Positions 8,642 through 16,131 of a stretch of 64,000 nucleotides of DNA are shown here, piece by piece. The stretch comes from Natrarchaeobaculum aegyptiacum (lineage in GTDB: Archaea; Halobacteriota; Halobacteria; Halobacteriales; Natrialbaceae), in contig NZ_CP019893.1 in NCBI RefSeq assembly GCF_002156705.1, positions 2,914,001 through 2,978,000 on the forward strand, written 5' to 3'. The position numbers and the translations under genes were made by a program. Each line of letters starts with the position of its first letter. Within the stretch, counting starts at the first letter, position 1. Below the pieces are notes generated by a model. That model ran no database searches, had not been told where the DNA came from, and saw nothing but the letters and a program-made list of their open reading frames with translations.

Positions 8642-8701
8642 ATGTCCAATCGAATCTCCAATCGTGGCCACACCGACCGCTCCCGGAGGGAAGGGAGATG
8701 A
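8642..8701 (+). CDS. Arginine-rich 19-residue leader ORF, second copy
   Basis: ATG 8642 opens MSNRISNRGHTDRSRREGR and ends in a TGA overlapping the DUF4157 ATG at 8698. Length, MSNR start, basic content and ATGA overlap match the ORF at 4256-4315, even though about a third of the residues differ. No other evidence for expression can be seen. Confidence 0.4.
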   Translation: MSNRISNRGHTDRSRREGR

Positions 8702-9915
8702 CAAACTGGAAACGCTCCCGGAACGCGGACTCGGACGACGAGACGAGCGACACGTCACAGGCACAGACAGCCGACACGACGTCTTCGTCGGCTGCTGTCC
8801 GGGATGGAAGCCCCAAACCGCTGGCGGCTGCTGCTCTCGAGCATGCCCGGGTGGAGACCCACCTCGAGGCAGCGTCGTTCGATCACTCCGCTGGCGCTGT
8901 GGAGCTCGCCGATTCGGCGGCCCCGCGTCTGTTCGGTCGCGACGAGGCTCAGATCCAGCGCTCGCTCGAGGGGACCAACACAGCTATCGACGAGGTGCCC
9001 GGCAAGGTTCTGGACGTGCTGAGCAACGGTGGCCAACCGCTGGATCAGCCCGTCCAGCGCGCCCTCGAGGAGCGGATGGACGCCGATTTCTCGGACGTGC
9101 GCATTCACACGGGCGGCACTGCAGCGAAAGCCGCTGAGGCGATCGACGCGAAGGCGTTTACCTGCGGGAACGATATCGTGTTCAACTCGGGCGAGTACGA
9201 CCCCGAAAGTCCGGAGGGTCAGCACTTGCTCGCGCACGAACTCGCCCACGTCACACAACAGAACGGCGGTGCGCCGATCTCGATGATGCCCCAGGAGGGT
9301 GCCGACCTCGAGATTGACCCTGATCCGCAACTCGAGCGCGAGGCCGACGCGGCGGCCGAACAGGCGCTGAGTGGTGAGGAACCGCTGGTCGTCAATCGGA
9401 TGGGGGCCGAGGTTCACATTCAGCGGTCGGTCAAAGGTGCACTGTCATCGGTTGCCGAACAGGTCCCTGGCATCGGCAGTTCCGAGCAGGAGAGTGACGA
9501 TGACCTCGAGTTGCAGGAACTCGACGACGGCGATCTGGCGGAGACGGTCGGCACGCTGGTCGAGAACCAGCGCGAGATCATGAGTCACATCAAAGACCAG
9601 CAGAGCGAGATGGTCGACAAGGTCGGCGAGGCCACGGGCAAAGGTGCTGTCGGTGGGACAGTCGGACTCGCAGTCGGTGCCGTGACGGCGAATCCAGTTA
9701 TCGGTGCCATCGCTGGCGGCATGGCTAGCGATCTCGGGAAGACCCTGTACGGCCAACTCTACGACCGCGGCACTGACGCCATTGCAGACGCCGAGGTACC
9801 CGAGGTCAGTGCTGACTGCCTCTCGGGTATCAGAGGGACGATCGACCAACTAATCGACGAGAAACTCCGCCAGCGCTTCGGTGGGGTCGATACTGGCAGC
9901 ACTCGCTTCGGTTGA
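8698..9915 (+). CDS. DUF4157 (eCIS core) protein, cassette C
   Basis: A 405-residue protein and the second full-length member of the array. Residues up to about 240 are almost identical to cassette A, including many silent positions: PLDQPVQRALEERM, DFSDVRIHTGG, NDIVFNSGEYDP, HELAH at residues 180-184 and EREADAAAEQAL after it. The remainder is unrelated to A: SVKGALSSVAEQV, an acidic LQELDDGDLAETVG, a coiled-coil-like ENQREIMSHIKDQQSEMV, then a glycine zipper GKGAVGGTVGLAVGAV and AIAGGMASDLG, and a short basic end. The partner start codon is 2 bases past the stop. Same interpretation as cassette A; the swapped C-terminus is probably the active or cargo part. Confidence 0.8.
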   Translation: MTNWKRSRNADSDDETSDTSQAQTADTTSSSAAVRDGSPKPLAAAALEHARVETHLEAASFDHSAGAVELADSAAPRLFGRDEAQIQRSLEGTNTAIDEVPGKVLDVLSNGGQPLDQPVQRALEERMDADFSDVRIHTGGTAAKAAEAIDAKAFTCGNDIVFNSGEYDPESPEGQHLLAHELAHVTQQNGGAPISMMPQEGADLEIDPDPQLEREADAAAEQALSGEEPLVVNRMGAEVHIQRSVKGALSSVAEQVPGIGSSEQESDDDLELQELDDGDLAETVGTLVENQREIMSHIKDQQSEMVDKVGEATGKGAVGGTVGLAVGAVTANPVIGAIAGGMASDLGKTLYGQLYDRGTDAIADAEVPEVSADCLSGIRGTIDQLIDEKLRQRFGGVDTGSTRFG

Positions 9916-9917
9916 CT

Positions 9918-10877
9918 ATGAAGGGAAAAATCATCGACGAAGACGAAATGGGGTTGGGAGTTCGGGTCACAGACAATAACGGGGTCTCGCACACGGTAGC
10001 CGTTGGATTTGATGGAGAAATTCAAGGGCATTCCCAAGACGGCTATCCGGATAAAGCAGCCAAAAGATCTGACGAAGGCAACGAACACGTCGAACAGGCC
10101 CGTCGGTTCGCCCAATATTACGTCTACTGCGAGCGCGGCTACGACACGGTACCGCCGGAGATCCACCCCGAACGGCTCAATGCGGTCCGCGTTGCCATCG
10201 CGTCACTCCCACCGGAAGAGTTCGAGCAGTACTGTGGCGACCTCTATCAGCAACTCCGCAGTTACGATGACCCCGACGTCGACCGGGTGATCGACGTTCC
10301 GGTCGCAGCCAAAGACACCGACTCGGTACTGTACCGCAAACAGTTGTACCTCGGGCTCGACCCTCGAGAGACGGAGTTCGACGACGTCGCCGCAGCTATC
10401 GCGTCCCGTCACGGTCTGGAGCTGTCGACAGACTCTCTCGAGGACGCCTCGCTGGAAGATGACGCCGACCTCGCTGGCTGGCGAGACGTTGCCCAGGAAC
10501 TTGGGGCGCTTGCTGACGAGGCCGACGCCGATCTCTCGCCAGGGCTCGAGATCGCGGGTGCATCCCCGCTGCACATGACCTACATCGACGGCCGTGGCGA
10601 AGAACACGTCACCGATCCCGACGCACCTTTCGACCGTGATCCCGACGCGCTGCTGGAACTGCCCGTGATGGACGTCGAAAGCCTCGCCCAGTTCCAGGAA
10701 TACGTCAATCACAATCTGGCCTGCCAGATCCGTGATTGCTACGTTCGGATGGGACTGGAACCACCCAGGCCATTCCGAGTCCTCGGCTATGGCCGCTTCG
10801 AAGCCGCCGAACAGTACAACCGACTCGAGATGTATCCCAACTATATCGATCCCGAGGAACAGCGAGCATTCGCCTGA
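9918..10877 (+). CDS. DUF4157-partner family protein C (unknown function)
   Basis: A 319-residue family member. It starts MKGKIIDEDEMGLGVRVTDN and has ARRFAQYYVYCERGYDTVPP at the end of the N-block, and LACQIRDCYVRMGLEPPRPF, LGYG and YPNYIDPEE in the C-block. ATG 9918 is preferred over a TTG six bases upstream because it matches the starts of the paralogues. Its TGA (10875-10877) is followed in the same frame by the truncated DUF4157 of cassette D. The first 170 bases are AT-richer than the following 800, as in the other copies. Confidence 0.75.
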   Translation: MKGKIIDEDEMGLGVRVTDNNGVSHTVAVGFDGEIQGHSQDGYPDKAAKRSDEGNEHVEQARRFAQYYVYCERGYDTVPPEIHPERLNAVRVAIASLPPEEFEQYCGDLYQQLRSYDDPDVDRVIDVPVAAKDTDSVLYRKQLYLGLDPRETEFDDVAAAIASRHGLELSTDSLEDASLEDDADLAGWRDVAQELGALADEADADLSPGLEIAGASPLHMTYIDGRGEEHVTDPDAPFDRDPDALLELPVMDVESLAQFQEYVNHNLACQIRDCYVRMGLEPPRPFRVLGYGRFEAAEQYNRLEMYPNYIDPEEQRAFA

Positions 10878-11498
10878 CTCGATGAATCGCAACTGTCGTG
10901 CACCAAATATGATCCGAACTCGCCAGAAGGTCAGCACCTGCTCGCGCACGAACTCGCCCACGTCACACAACAGAACGGTGGCGCGCCGATCTCGATGATG
11001 CCCCAGGAGGGCGCTGATCTCGAGATTGACCCTGATCCGCAACTCGAGCGCGAGGCCGACGCGGCGGCCGAACAGGCGCTGGCGGGAGAAGAGCCGCTAG
11101 TGGTCAATCGGATGGGGACGGACGTACACGTGCAGCGGGCGTCGAAAGACTGGAATTCAGGGGAGTCGGTGTACGACACTCTCTATGAGGGCGACGACGT
11201 CGAGAAATCCATCGACTCCCAGCACCTCCTCGAACGGGTCGTCACCCAGGCCAAAGAGATCGACTGGGTTAGCGTCTTCAAGAAGGCGGGCATTGCAGCG
11301 GTGAACGCCAACGCAGTGACGAGTGCAATGATCGCCGCAGGCGACGAGGTCGACGGACAGCTACGCAGTGACGCCGTCAGCCAAGACGGCCTGATCGCCC
11401 AAATCGGCCAGCACGATCCACCCCAAAGCTGGGTGGATACGATTGCCTCCCAAGCAGCCGATATGGTTCAGAGTGACACTGGAGACTACCCGGCTTAA
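10878..11498 (+). pseudogene. DUF4157 protein, cassette D, 5'-truncated and in frame with the gene before it
   Basis: The frame runs on directly from the stop codon of partner C: after 10 or so unrelated codons comes KYDPNSPEGQHLLAHELAHV, then PQEGADLEIDPDPQLEREAD and the cassette-specific C-terminus (SVYDTLYEGDD, VFKKAGIAAVNANAVTSAM, DTIASQAADMV). HELAH starts at 10947. No ATG, GTG or TTG in this frame precedes the metal motif; the first ATG (10995) lies behind it. It is therefore either a dead 5'-deleted gene or a domain made by reading through one TGA. The part from ATG 10995 would be 167 residues. The intact partner directly after it suggests recent decay. Confidence 0.6.
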
Positions 11499-11504
11499 GT
11501 GGAT

Positions 11505-12449
11505 ATGGAGGGCGAAATAATCGATATTGAAGACGAATGGATCGGTGTTAGAGTAACCGACAACAACGGTGTCAAGCACAAAATTGCCGTTGAATTAGAT
11601 GGTGATATTCGAGGTCATTCCCAAGATGGGTACCCCGACGAAGCCATCAAGCGCACACCGGAGGGAAACGAATACGTCGAACAATCCCGACGCTACGCTC
11701 AGTACTACGTCGCCCGGGAACGAGGATACGACACGATCGAGTGGCGCCACAACCCAGCCCGATTACTCGCCACAGCAAGTGCCGTCGCACAGTTGGACAC
11801 CGACGCCGTGGCGGAGCACTTCGGCGACCTGTACGACCAAGTCCGAAGTCACTCCACCGACGTCGAGCGACCAGTCCCGCTGCCGGACGGCGTGCGACCT
11901 GGCCACGTCAATTACCAGCAGGACGTCTATCTCGGACTATCTGACGAGGCCATGGTTGCCCTGCTCACCCTCGACACCGAAGTCGAAAATGTATCCGTCA
12001 CGCCAGGTGAGTCGATCGAAGACCACGTTGCAACGCTACTGGAGGCCGCGCCGGCCGAAATTTCTGTGCCAGACGCGTCAGACCTGACGATCGAAGCCGT
12101 CTCGGGCGTCCACGTCCGGTGGGACGACGAAGCCGGCCAGTACCACCACGACCGAAATGGTCAGCCGGACCTGGATCGAAATCCGGACGCGCGATTCGAC
12201 GTCCTCCCGTACGTGCCCGAAGACATCGATAAATTCCAGACACAGCTCTCCCGGAATCTGCTGTGTCAGGTCCGTGACGCCTACGTTGGGATGGGTGTCA
12301 CCCCGCCCGAGCCGTTTCGGATCAAAGGACTCGGTCGTCACCAGATCGCGACGTTGTACGCGCAGTTCGACTTCTACCAGCGCTACCACGATCCCAGCGC
12401 AGACATCGACTGGGACGCACTGGCGACCGATCGAGCAGTCGTCGAATGA
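11505..12449 (+). CDS. DUF4157-partner family protein D (unknown function)
   Basis: A 314-residue member of the partner family: MEGEIIDIEDEWIGVRVTDN at the start, SRRYAQYYVARERGYDTIEW closing the N-block, and LLCQVRDAYVGMGVTPPEPF, IKGLG and YQRYHDPS in the C-block. The second cysteine of the CQIRDC motif is alanine here. ATG 11505 aligns with the paralogue starts, although a GTG two codons upstream is possible. It lies 6 bases after the stop of cassette D and overlaps the start of cassette E by 4 bases (ATGA), so the array reads as one transcription unit. Confidence 0.75.
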   Translation: MEGEIIDIEDEWIGVRVTDNNGVKHKIAVELDGDIRGHSQDGYPDEAIKRTPEGNEYVEQSRRYAQYYVARERGYDTIEWRHNPARLLATASAVAQLDTDAVAEHFGDLYDQVRSHSTDVERPVPLPDGVRPGHVNYQQDVYLGLSDEAMVALLTLDTEVENVSVTPGESIEDHVATLLEAAPAEISVPDASDLTIEAVSGVHVRWDDEAGQYHHDRNGQPDLDRNPDARFDVLPYVPEDIDKFQTQLSRNLLCQVRDAYVGMGVTPPEPFRIKGLGRHQIATLYAQFDFYQRYHDPSADIDWDALATDRAVVE

Positions 12450-13309
12450 GTTCCACTGCTAGCGGCAGTGACTCTGCGTCGGCCGCGCCAACCCGCGTGC
12501 GATTTCCCGACAGCGTTCCCACATCGTTCGAGAGTCGAGGCTACGGTCCGGAGGCCAGGTCGAACATCTATTGGATGACCAAGGGCACCGGGATCGATCC
12601 ACAAAACGTTCCGGAGCGGGTCTTGGACGTGTGGGGTACTCCCAGAAAGTCGCTCAATAAACCCGTTCAGCAGGCACTGGAAGACCGCGTGGACGCGGAT
12701 CTCTCGGACGTGAGAATTCACACGGGCGGCACTGCAGCGAAAGCCGCCGAAGCGATCGATGCTCGAGCCTTTACCTGCGGCAACGACATCGTCTTCAACG
12801 CAGGCGAGTACGACCCAGAGAGTCCGGAGGGGCAGCACCTTCTGGCGCACGCCACACAGCAAAACGGCGGTGCGCCGATTTCGATGATGCCTCAAGAGGG
12901 GGCGGATCTCGAGATCGATCCTGATCCGCAGTTAGAGCACGAAGCCGACCAGGCGGCGGAACAAGCGCTGAATGGTGGCGAACCGTTGGTGGTCAACCGG
13001 ACGGGGACGGGCGTCCACATTCAGCGCTCGGTCAAAGGTGCACTATCATCGGTTTCCGAACAATCCCTGGCATCGGCAGTTCCGAGCAGAAGAGTGACGA
13101 TGGCCTCGAGTTTCAAGAACTCGAGGACGGTGATCTGGTGGAGACGGTCGGCACGCTGGTCGAAAACCAGCAGGAGATCATCAACCAGATCAGGAGCGCC
13201 GGTCACTCACCGAGCACTTGGGCAAGGCAACTGGCAAGGGTGCGATCGGTGCGACCTGCGGGCCGGTCGGTGCGGCTGCTGGCACGCTGATCGCTCCCGG
13301 ATTGGGTAC
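12446..13309 (+). pseudogene. DUF4157 gene, cassette E, with lost metal motif and frameshift
   Basis: From ATG 12446 (overlapping the stop of partner D) the domain is recognisable: KPVQQALEDRVDADLSDVRI, ARAFTCGNDIVFNAGEYDP, then HLLAHATQQNGG where A and C have HLLAHELAHVTQQ. Twelve bases between two short GC(G/C)CACG repeats are gone, which removes half of HExxH. The second ligand block has also changed to EHEAD. A one-base loss near 13065 then shifts the frame. In the right frame the C-terminus continues as GIGSSEQ, LVETVGTLVENQQEI and GKATGKGAIGATCG, like cassette C, until it runs into a transposase fragment near 13310. No partner gene follows. Confidence 0.75.
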
Positions 13310-13845
13310 CGCATCTCGATCAGACACCTCTTCCTCGATAGCGGGTTCTATCAGGTTCACGTCGTTCCGGAACTCGAGCAACTTGGCGTCGATTACATCA
13401 TCCGTGCACGCCTGAGCAACGGGATGAAAGCCCGTCTCAGCGCCGGTGCTGAGACGGTTATCGACGACTATCTCATGCAGCGGAAGCGTGAGTCAACCGC
13501 CTCAGCTGCCGTGACCGTGTTTCCGGTCCCACATCGATCGACCGAGGACGAGCATGTCTGGTTTGTCACGAATCTCAACCTCGAGCCTGGGGTCCGCGAG
13601 AGCGTACGCGTCGGCGTTCCGCCACCGCTGGGGAATCGAGATCTCCTACCGCCAGGTCGGTGACTTTCTCCTGAGAACGTCGTCGCCGACGTTCTCTGTA
13701 CGGCTCTTTTCTTCCTGTTCGTGGTTTCAATGTACAATCTGTGGATCCTCACGAATGTACTCGTCTCTGATGGTGTTATCCCGGAGAAGCCGTCGATCTC
13801 GATGCGTGTCTTCAGGGAATTCGTTGTTGTGACTGACTACGGGTA
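13310..13845 (+). pseudogene. C-terminal half of an IS4-like DDE transposase, frameshifted
   Basis: Three frames together give the end of a haloarchaeal IS4-type transposase: LFLDSGFYQVHVVPELEQLG and YIIRARLSNGM in one frame, AFRHRWGIEISYRQVGDFLL (the Y-R-E region with the third catalytic residue) in the next, and MYNLWILTNVLVSD followed by a stop at 13843-13845 in the third. The N-terminal half and terminal repeats are missing. Its insertion or recombination replaced the 3' end of cassette E. Confidence 0.7.
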
Positions 13846-13967
13846 GAAAGTGGTCGGTCCGACCGAGCTGATCGGTCAGAACGCCGTAACCGAGTCAAAA
13901 CGCTCAGGAAAAACCACTGCTGGCGGCGTTTGTTCGCTTCCTCCCGTTCTGTTTTGCCCGTGAACTA

Positions 13968-14011
13968 CCCCTGCCTACTCAGCGGCTTTCGCCGCTTCCT
14001 TGAGGCAGGGG
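13968..14011. repeat. Palindromic right end of the IS1341-type element
   Basis: Outer arms CCCCTGCCT and AGGCAGGGG enclose a second stem AGCGGC-TTTC-GCCGCT. It lies just past the tnpB stop codon, the usual position of the subterminal hairpin and of the guide-RNA 3' end. Confidence 0.6.
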
Positions 14012-14032
14012 CTTCCTGAATCAACGACGTTG

Positions 14033-15289
14033 TCAGACTGCGTCTGACAGCCTGTCGAGGTTCCCTCGACAAACGCGACTTGCAGACACGGCGAGCGTAT
14101 CCACAGCGGTCGCAGTCTCCGCAGGCGTGTCTTCGGAGTGAACCACTCCTAGTCGAGTCCAGCCGCGTTGCTGGACGTTGAACGCAGCGTTCCAATCACG
14201 GTCGATTTCAAAACCACACGCTGGACAGGAATGCTCTCGAACCCACAGCGGCTTCTCGGTTTCCACACCGCACTCAGCACATTCTTTTGTCGTGCCTCGC
14301 GCTTCGACTTCAACGACGTGACAGCCGTTCTTGTCGCCGTGATGTTCGAGGATGGTGAGGAAGTCGCGCCAGCCGATTTCAGCCTTGGTCCGGGCGTTCT
14401 GCGAGGTCTCAAGTATTCTCCTGACGTTGAGGTCTTCGACGAACACTGCGTCGTACTCGGTGGTGTAGAAATGCGCGAGCTTGTGCTTGAAGTCCCGTTT
14501 CTTGTTCGACATACGTGCATGAACCTCAGCAACGCGTTGACGTTGTTTCTCCCAGTTGTTCGAGCCTTGCTGTTTCCGTGATAGCGAGCGTTGCTCGCGT
14601 TCGAGGCGTTCGCGGTCACCCGATAAGTCGAGACGGTCCACCGAACGTCCAGCACTGTCGTGGATGAAGTTCAGCACGCCGAGGTCGAGTCCCACCGTGT
14701 CTTCAGGGCCGATGGCTTCGGACTCGGGTTTCTCGGGGGCGTCGGTGTCGATGGTGAAAGACGCGTACCACTCGCCCGTTGCGTCTTTTTTCAGCGTAAG
14801 CTCTTTGATTACGCTATGGTCTGGGAGGTCGCGGTGGAAGCGAACTGGAATCTCGCGGGTTTCGCCTTTGAGTTTTTTGAGCGTGAGGAGTGCGTGTCCG
14901 TCGGGGCCACTCTTCTTGTCGAGTTCGAAGCCGGATTGACGGTATGTGAAACTCCTGAATTCTCGTGGAGATTTCCAGTTCAGCGATCCTACGTCCTAGC
15001 CTTGCGCTTTGAGTTCCCCGAGGCTGTTGATGTTGTCACGGATGCGTTCAACGGCTTTCTGTAAGACGGTGGAGTAGATTTTGTTCAGGTCTGACCACCA
15101 GTTTTTCAGTTCGGGGATGGTGTCGCGGACCATCCAGACGCGCTGCCGGAGCGTCCCAGCGTCTTCGGGTATCTTGTTGAATTCTCTGAGCGCGTGGTTG
15201 TATAATTGTCGTACGGTGTCGCATTGTCAGTCCATCGCTTCGCGTTGCTCTTCGTTTGGGAAGAGTCGGTAGCGTGGACTGTACTTCAT
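14033..15289 (-). pseudogene. tnpB: TnpB (IS605 OrfB) with two in-frame stop codons
   Basis: Reading from ATG 15289 the frame covers 418 codons, a normal TnpB length. It starts MKYSPRYRLFPNEEQREAMD and then hits TGA (15227-15229), where homologues have tryptophan before QCDTVRQLYNHAL. A TAG at 14996-14998 follows LGELKAQG. The C-terminal 220 codons are intact: RuvC-I VGLDLGVLNF, RuvC-II FVEDLNV, the zinc ribbon CAECG with CPACG, and RuvC-III DRDWNAA. TnpB is an RNA-guided nuclease of IS200/IS605 transposons. The two nonsense codons in otherwise unshifted sequence suggest recent inactivation, or a shortened product from GTG 14695. Confidence 0.85.
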
Positions 15290-15368
15290 ACGACGTGGTA
15301 GCGTCTACGAATTATTGTTAGTTAAGGACTCTGATTGAAGATGCTTGTAACTCGCGCGGGCGCTGTAT

Positions 15369-15411
15369 CCCCGCCCTGCTCACTCCCTTCGGTCGCTCCT
15401 TGAGGACGGGG
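15369..15411. repeat. Palindromic left end of the IS1341-type element
   Basis: Arms CCCCGCCCT and AGGACGGGG (one mismatch) lie about 80 bases upstream of the tnpB start. The sequence CTCCTTGAGGACGGGGGCTT resembles the right end. Confidence 0.5.
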
Positions 15412-15560
15412 GCTTAGCGCCCTCTCCTTCAGCTAAAGTCGCAGCATTACAATCCAGGTCAGTCAGTCAACCAACTTCGCTCGGCCGTCTACGTTGAACC
15501 GAAACTACTGTGAAGGGCGAGTTTTTGCGCCTGTTCACCCGATAATCACCTCCAGTTGGG

Positions 15561-15983
15561 TCAGCGGATGACGGTCACCGAAACTGGCGCGCGGCGAACG
15601 ACGTACTCTGCGACGCTTCCGAGTAGAACGCGACTCGTCATCGAGCGACCGTGACTTCCCACGACGATGTGGTCGACTTCGAGATTCTCGGCCGCACGAA
15701 CGATCTCTTTGCCGGGTTTGCCGACTCGCTGGTCGGTCTCGATCGTTCGGTCGTACCCGGTTGCGATCGTTCGGGCCTCTCGAAACAGCTCTTCGGTCGC
15801 CTCACGATAATCAGATTCCGTAGTCGACCGCAGTCCACCGGTGAGTTCGGTGTACAGGTGGGTGTCGGTCGGATCGGCCACGTGTACAACGGTAATTTCC
15901 GCATCCTGATAGGACTGACAGGTGTGTTCGAGGGCCGCTCGAGCGGGTTCGAAGTCGTCCAGCGGAACGAGAACGTGGTCCAT
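15561..15983 (-). CDS. Universal stress protein (UspA family)
   Basis: A 140-residue single-domain UspA protein. MDHVLVPLDDFEPARAALEH gives the first strand and the conserved aspartate, ITVVHVADP the second, and GSHGRSMTSRVLLGSVAEYV is the ATP-binding G-2x-G-9x-G(S/T) motif. Proteins of this type bind ATP and help under stress; the specific role is unknown. The ATG at 15983 is the only start that keeps the first strand. It is divergent from rbcL, with a perfect 8-bp palindrome between them. Confidence 0.9.
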   Translation of the reverse strand: MDHVLVPLDDFEPARAALEHTCQSYQDAEITVVHVADPTDTHLYTELTGGLRSTTESDYREATEELFREARTIATGYDRTIETDQRVGKPGKEIVRAAENLEVDHIVVGSHGRSMTSRVLLGSVAEYVVRRAPVSVTVIR

Positions 15984-16014
15984 ACGCAGAAATCTATCAC
16001 CGGGGAATAGTATT

Positions 16015-16036
16015 CACCACCCGATACTGGGTGGTG
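16015..16036. promoter_or_regulatory. Perfect palindrome between uspA-like gene and rbcL
   Basis: CACCACCC-GATACT-GGGTGGTG, 8-bp arms with a 6-base loop, 32 bases upstream of the UspA start and about 60 bases before the rbcL TATA box. It could be an operator for either gene. Confidence 0.45.
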
Positions 16037-16097
16037 GGAACTGACCGGGTCGTCTGACGCCTTGCGGTGTTTTCGACCGACGGCGATTGGCCAACAC

Positions 16098-16103
16098 TAT
16101 AAG
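16098..16103 (+). promoter_or_regulatory. TATA box of rbcL
   Basis: TATAAG centred about 31 bases before the ATG at 16132, the spacing expected for a leaderless haloarchaeal transcript. Confidence 0.55.
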
Positions 16104-16131
16104 AGCCGCCGCGTCCAATCTCGAGGACGTT

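Larger units (their letters stand above)
13968..15411 (-). mobile_element. IS1341-type (IS200/IS605 group) element, tnpB only
   Basis: The element holds a decayed tnpB between two similar palindromic ends (13968-14011 and 15369-15411) that share CCTTGAGG followed by GGGGCTT. No tnpA transposase gene is present, so it would need another element for movement. The omega-RNA, if any, would overlap the tnpB 3' end and the 13968-14032 hairpin. Confidence 0.7.

Noticed and set aside
8571-9137. Alternative plus-strand frame running through the start of cassette C
   Set aside because: Its reading inside the DUF4157 gene is Arg/Ser/Gly-rich, and the real frame is fixed by similarity to cassette A.
13968-15411. 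A tnpA gene in the IS200/IS605-type element
   Set aside because: No HUH-transposase frame (HxH and Tyr) exists on either side, so it is a tnpB-only type.
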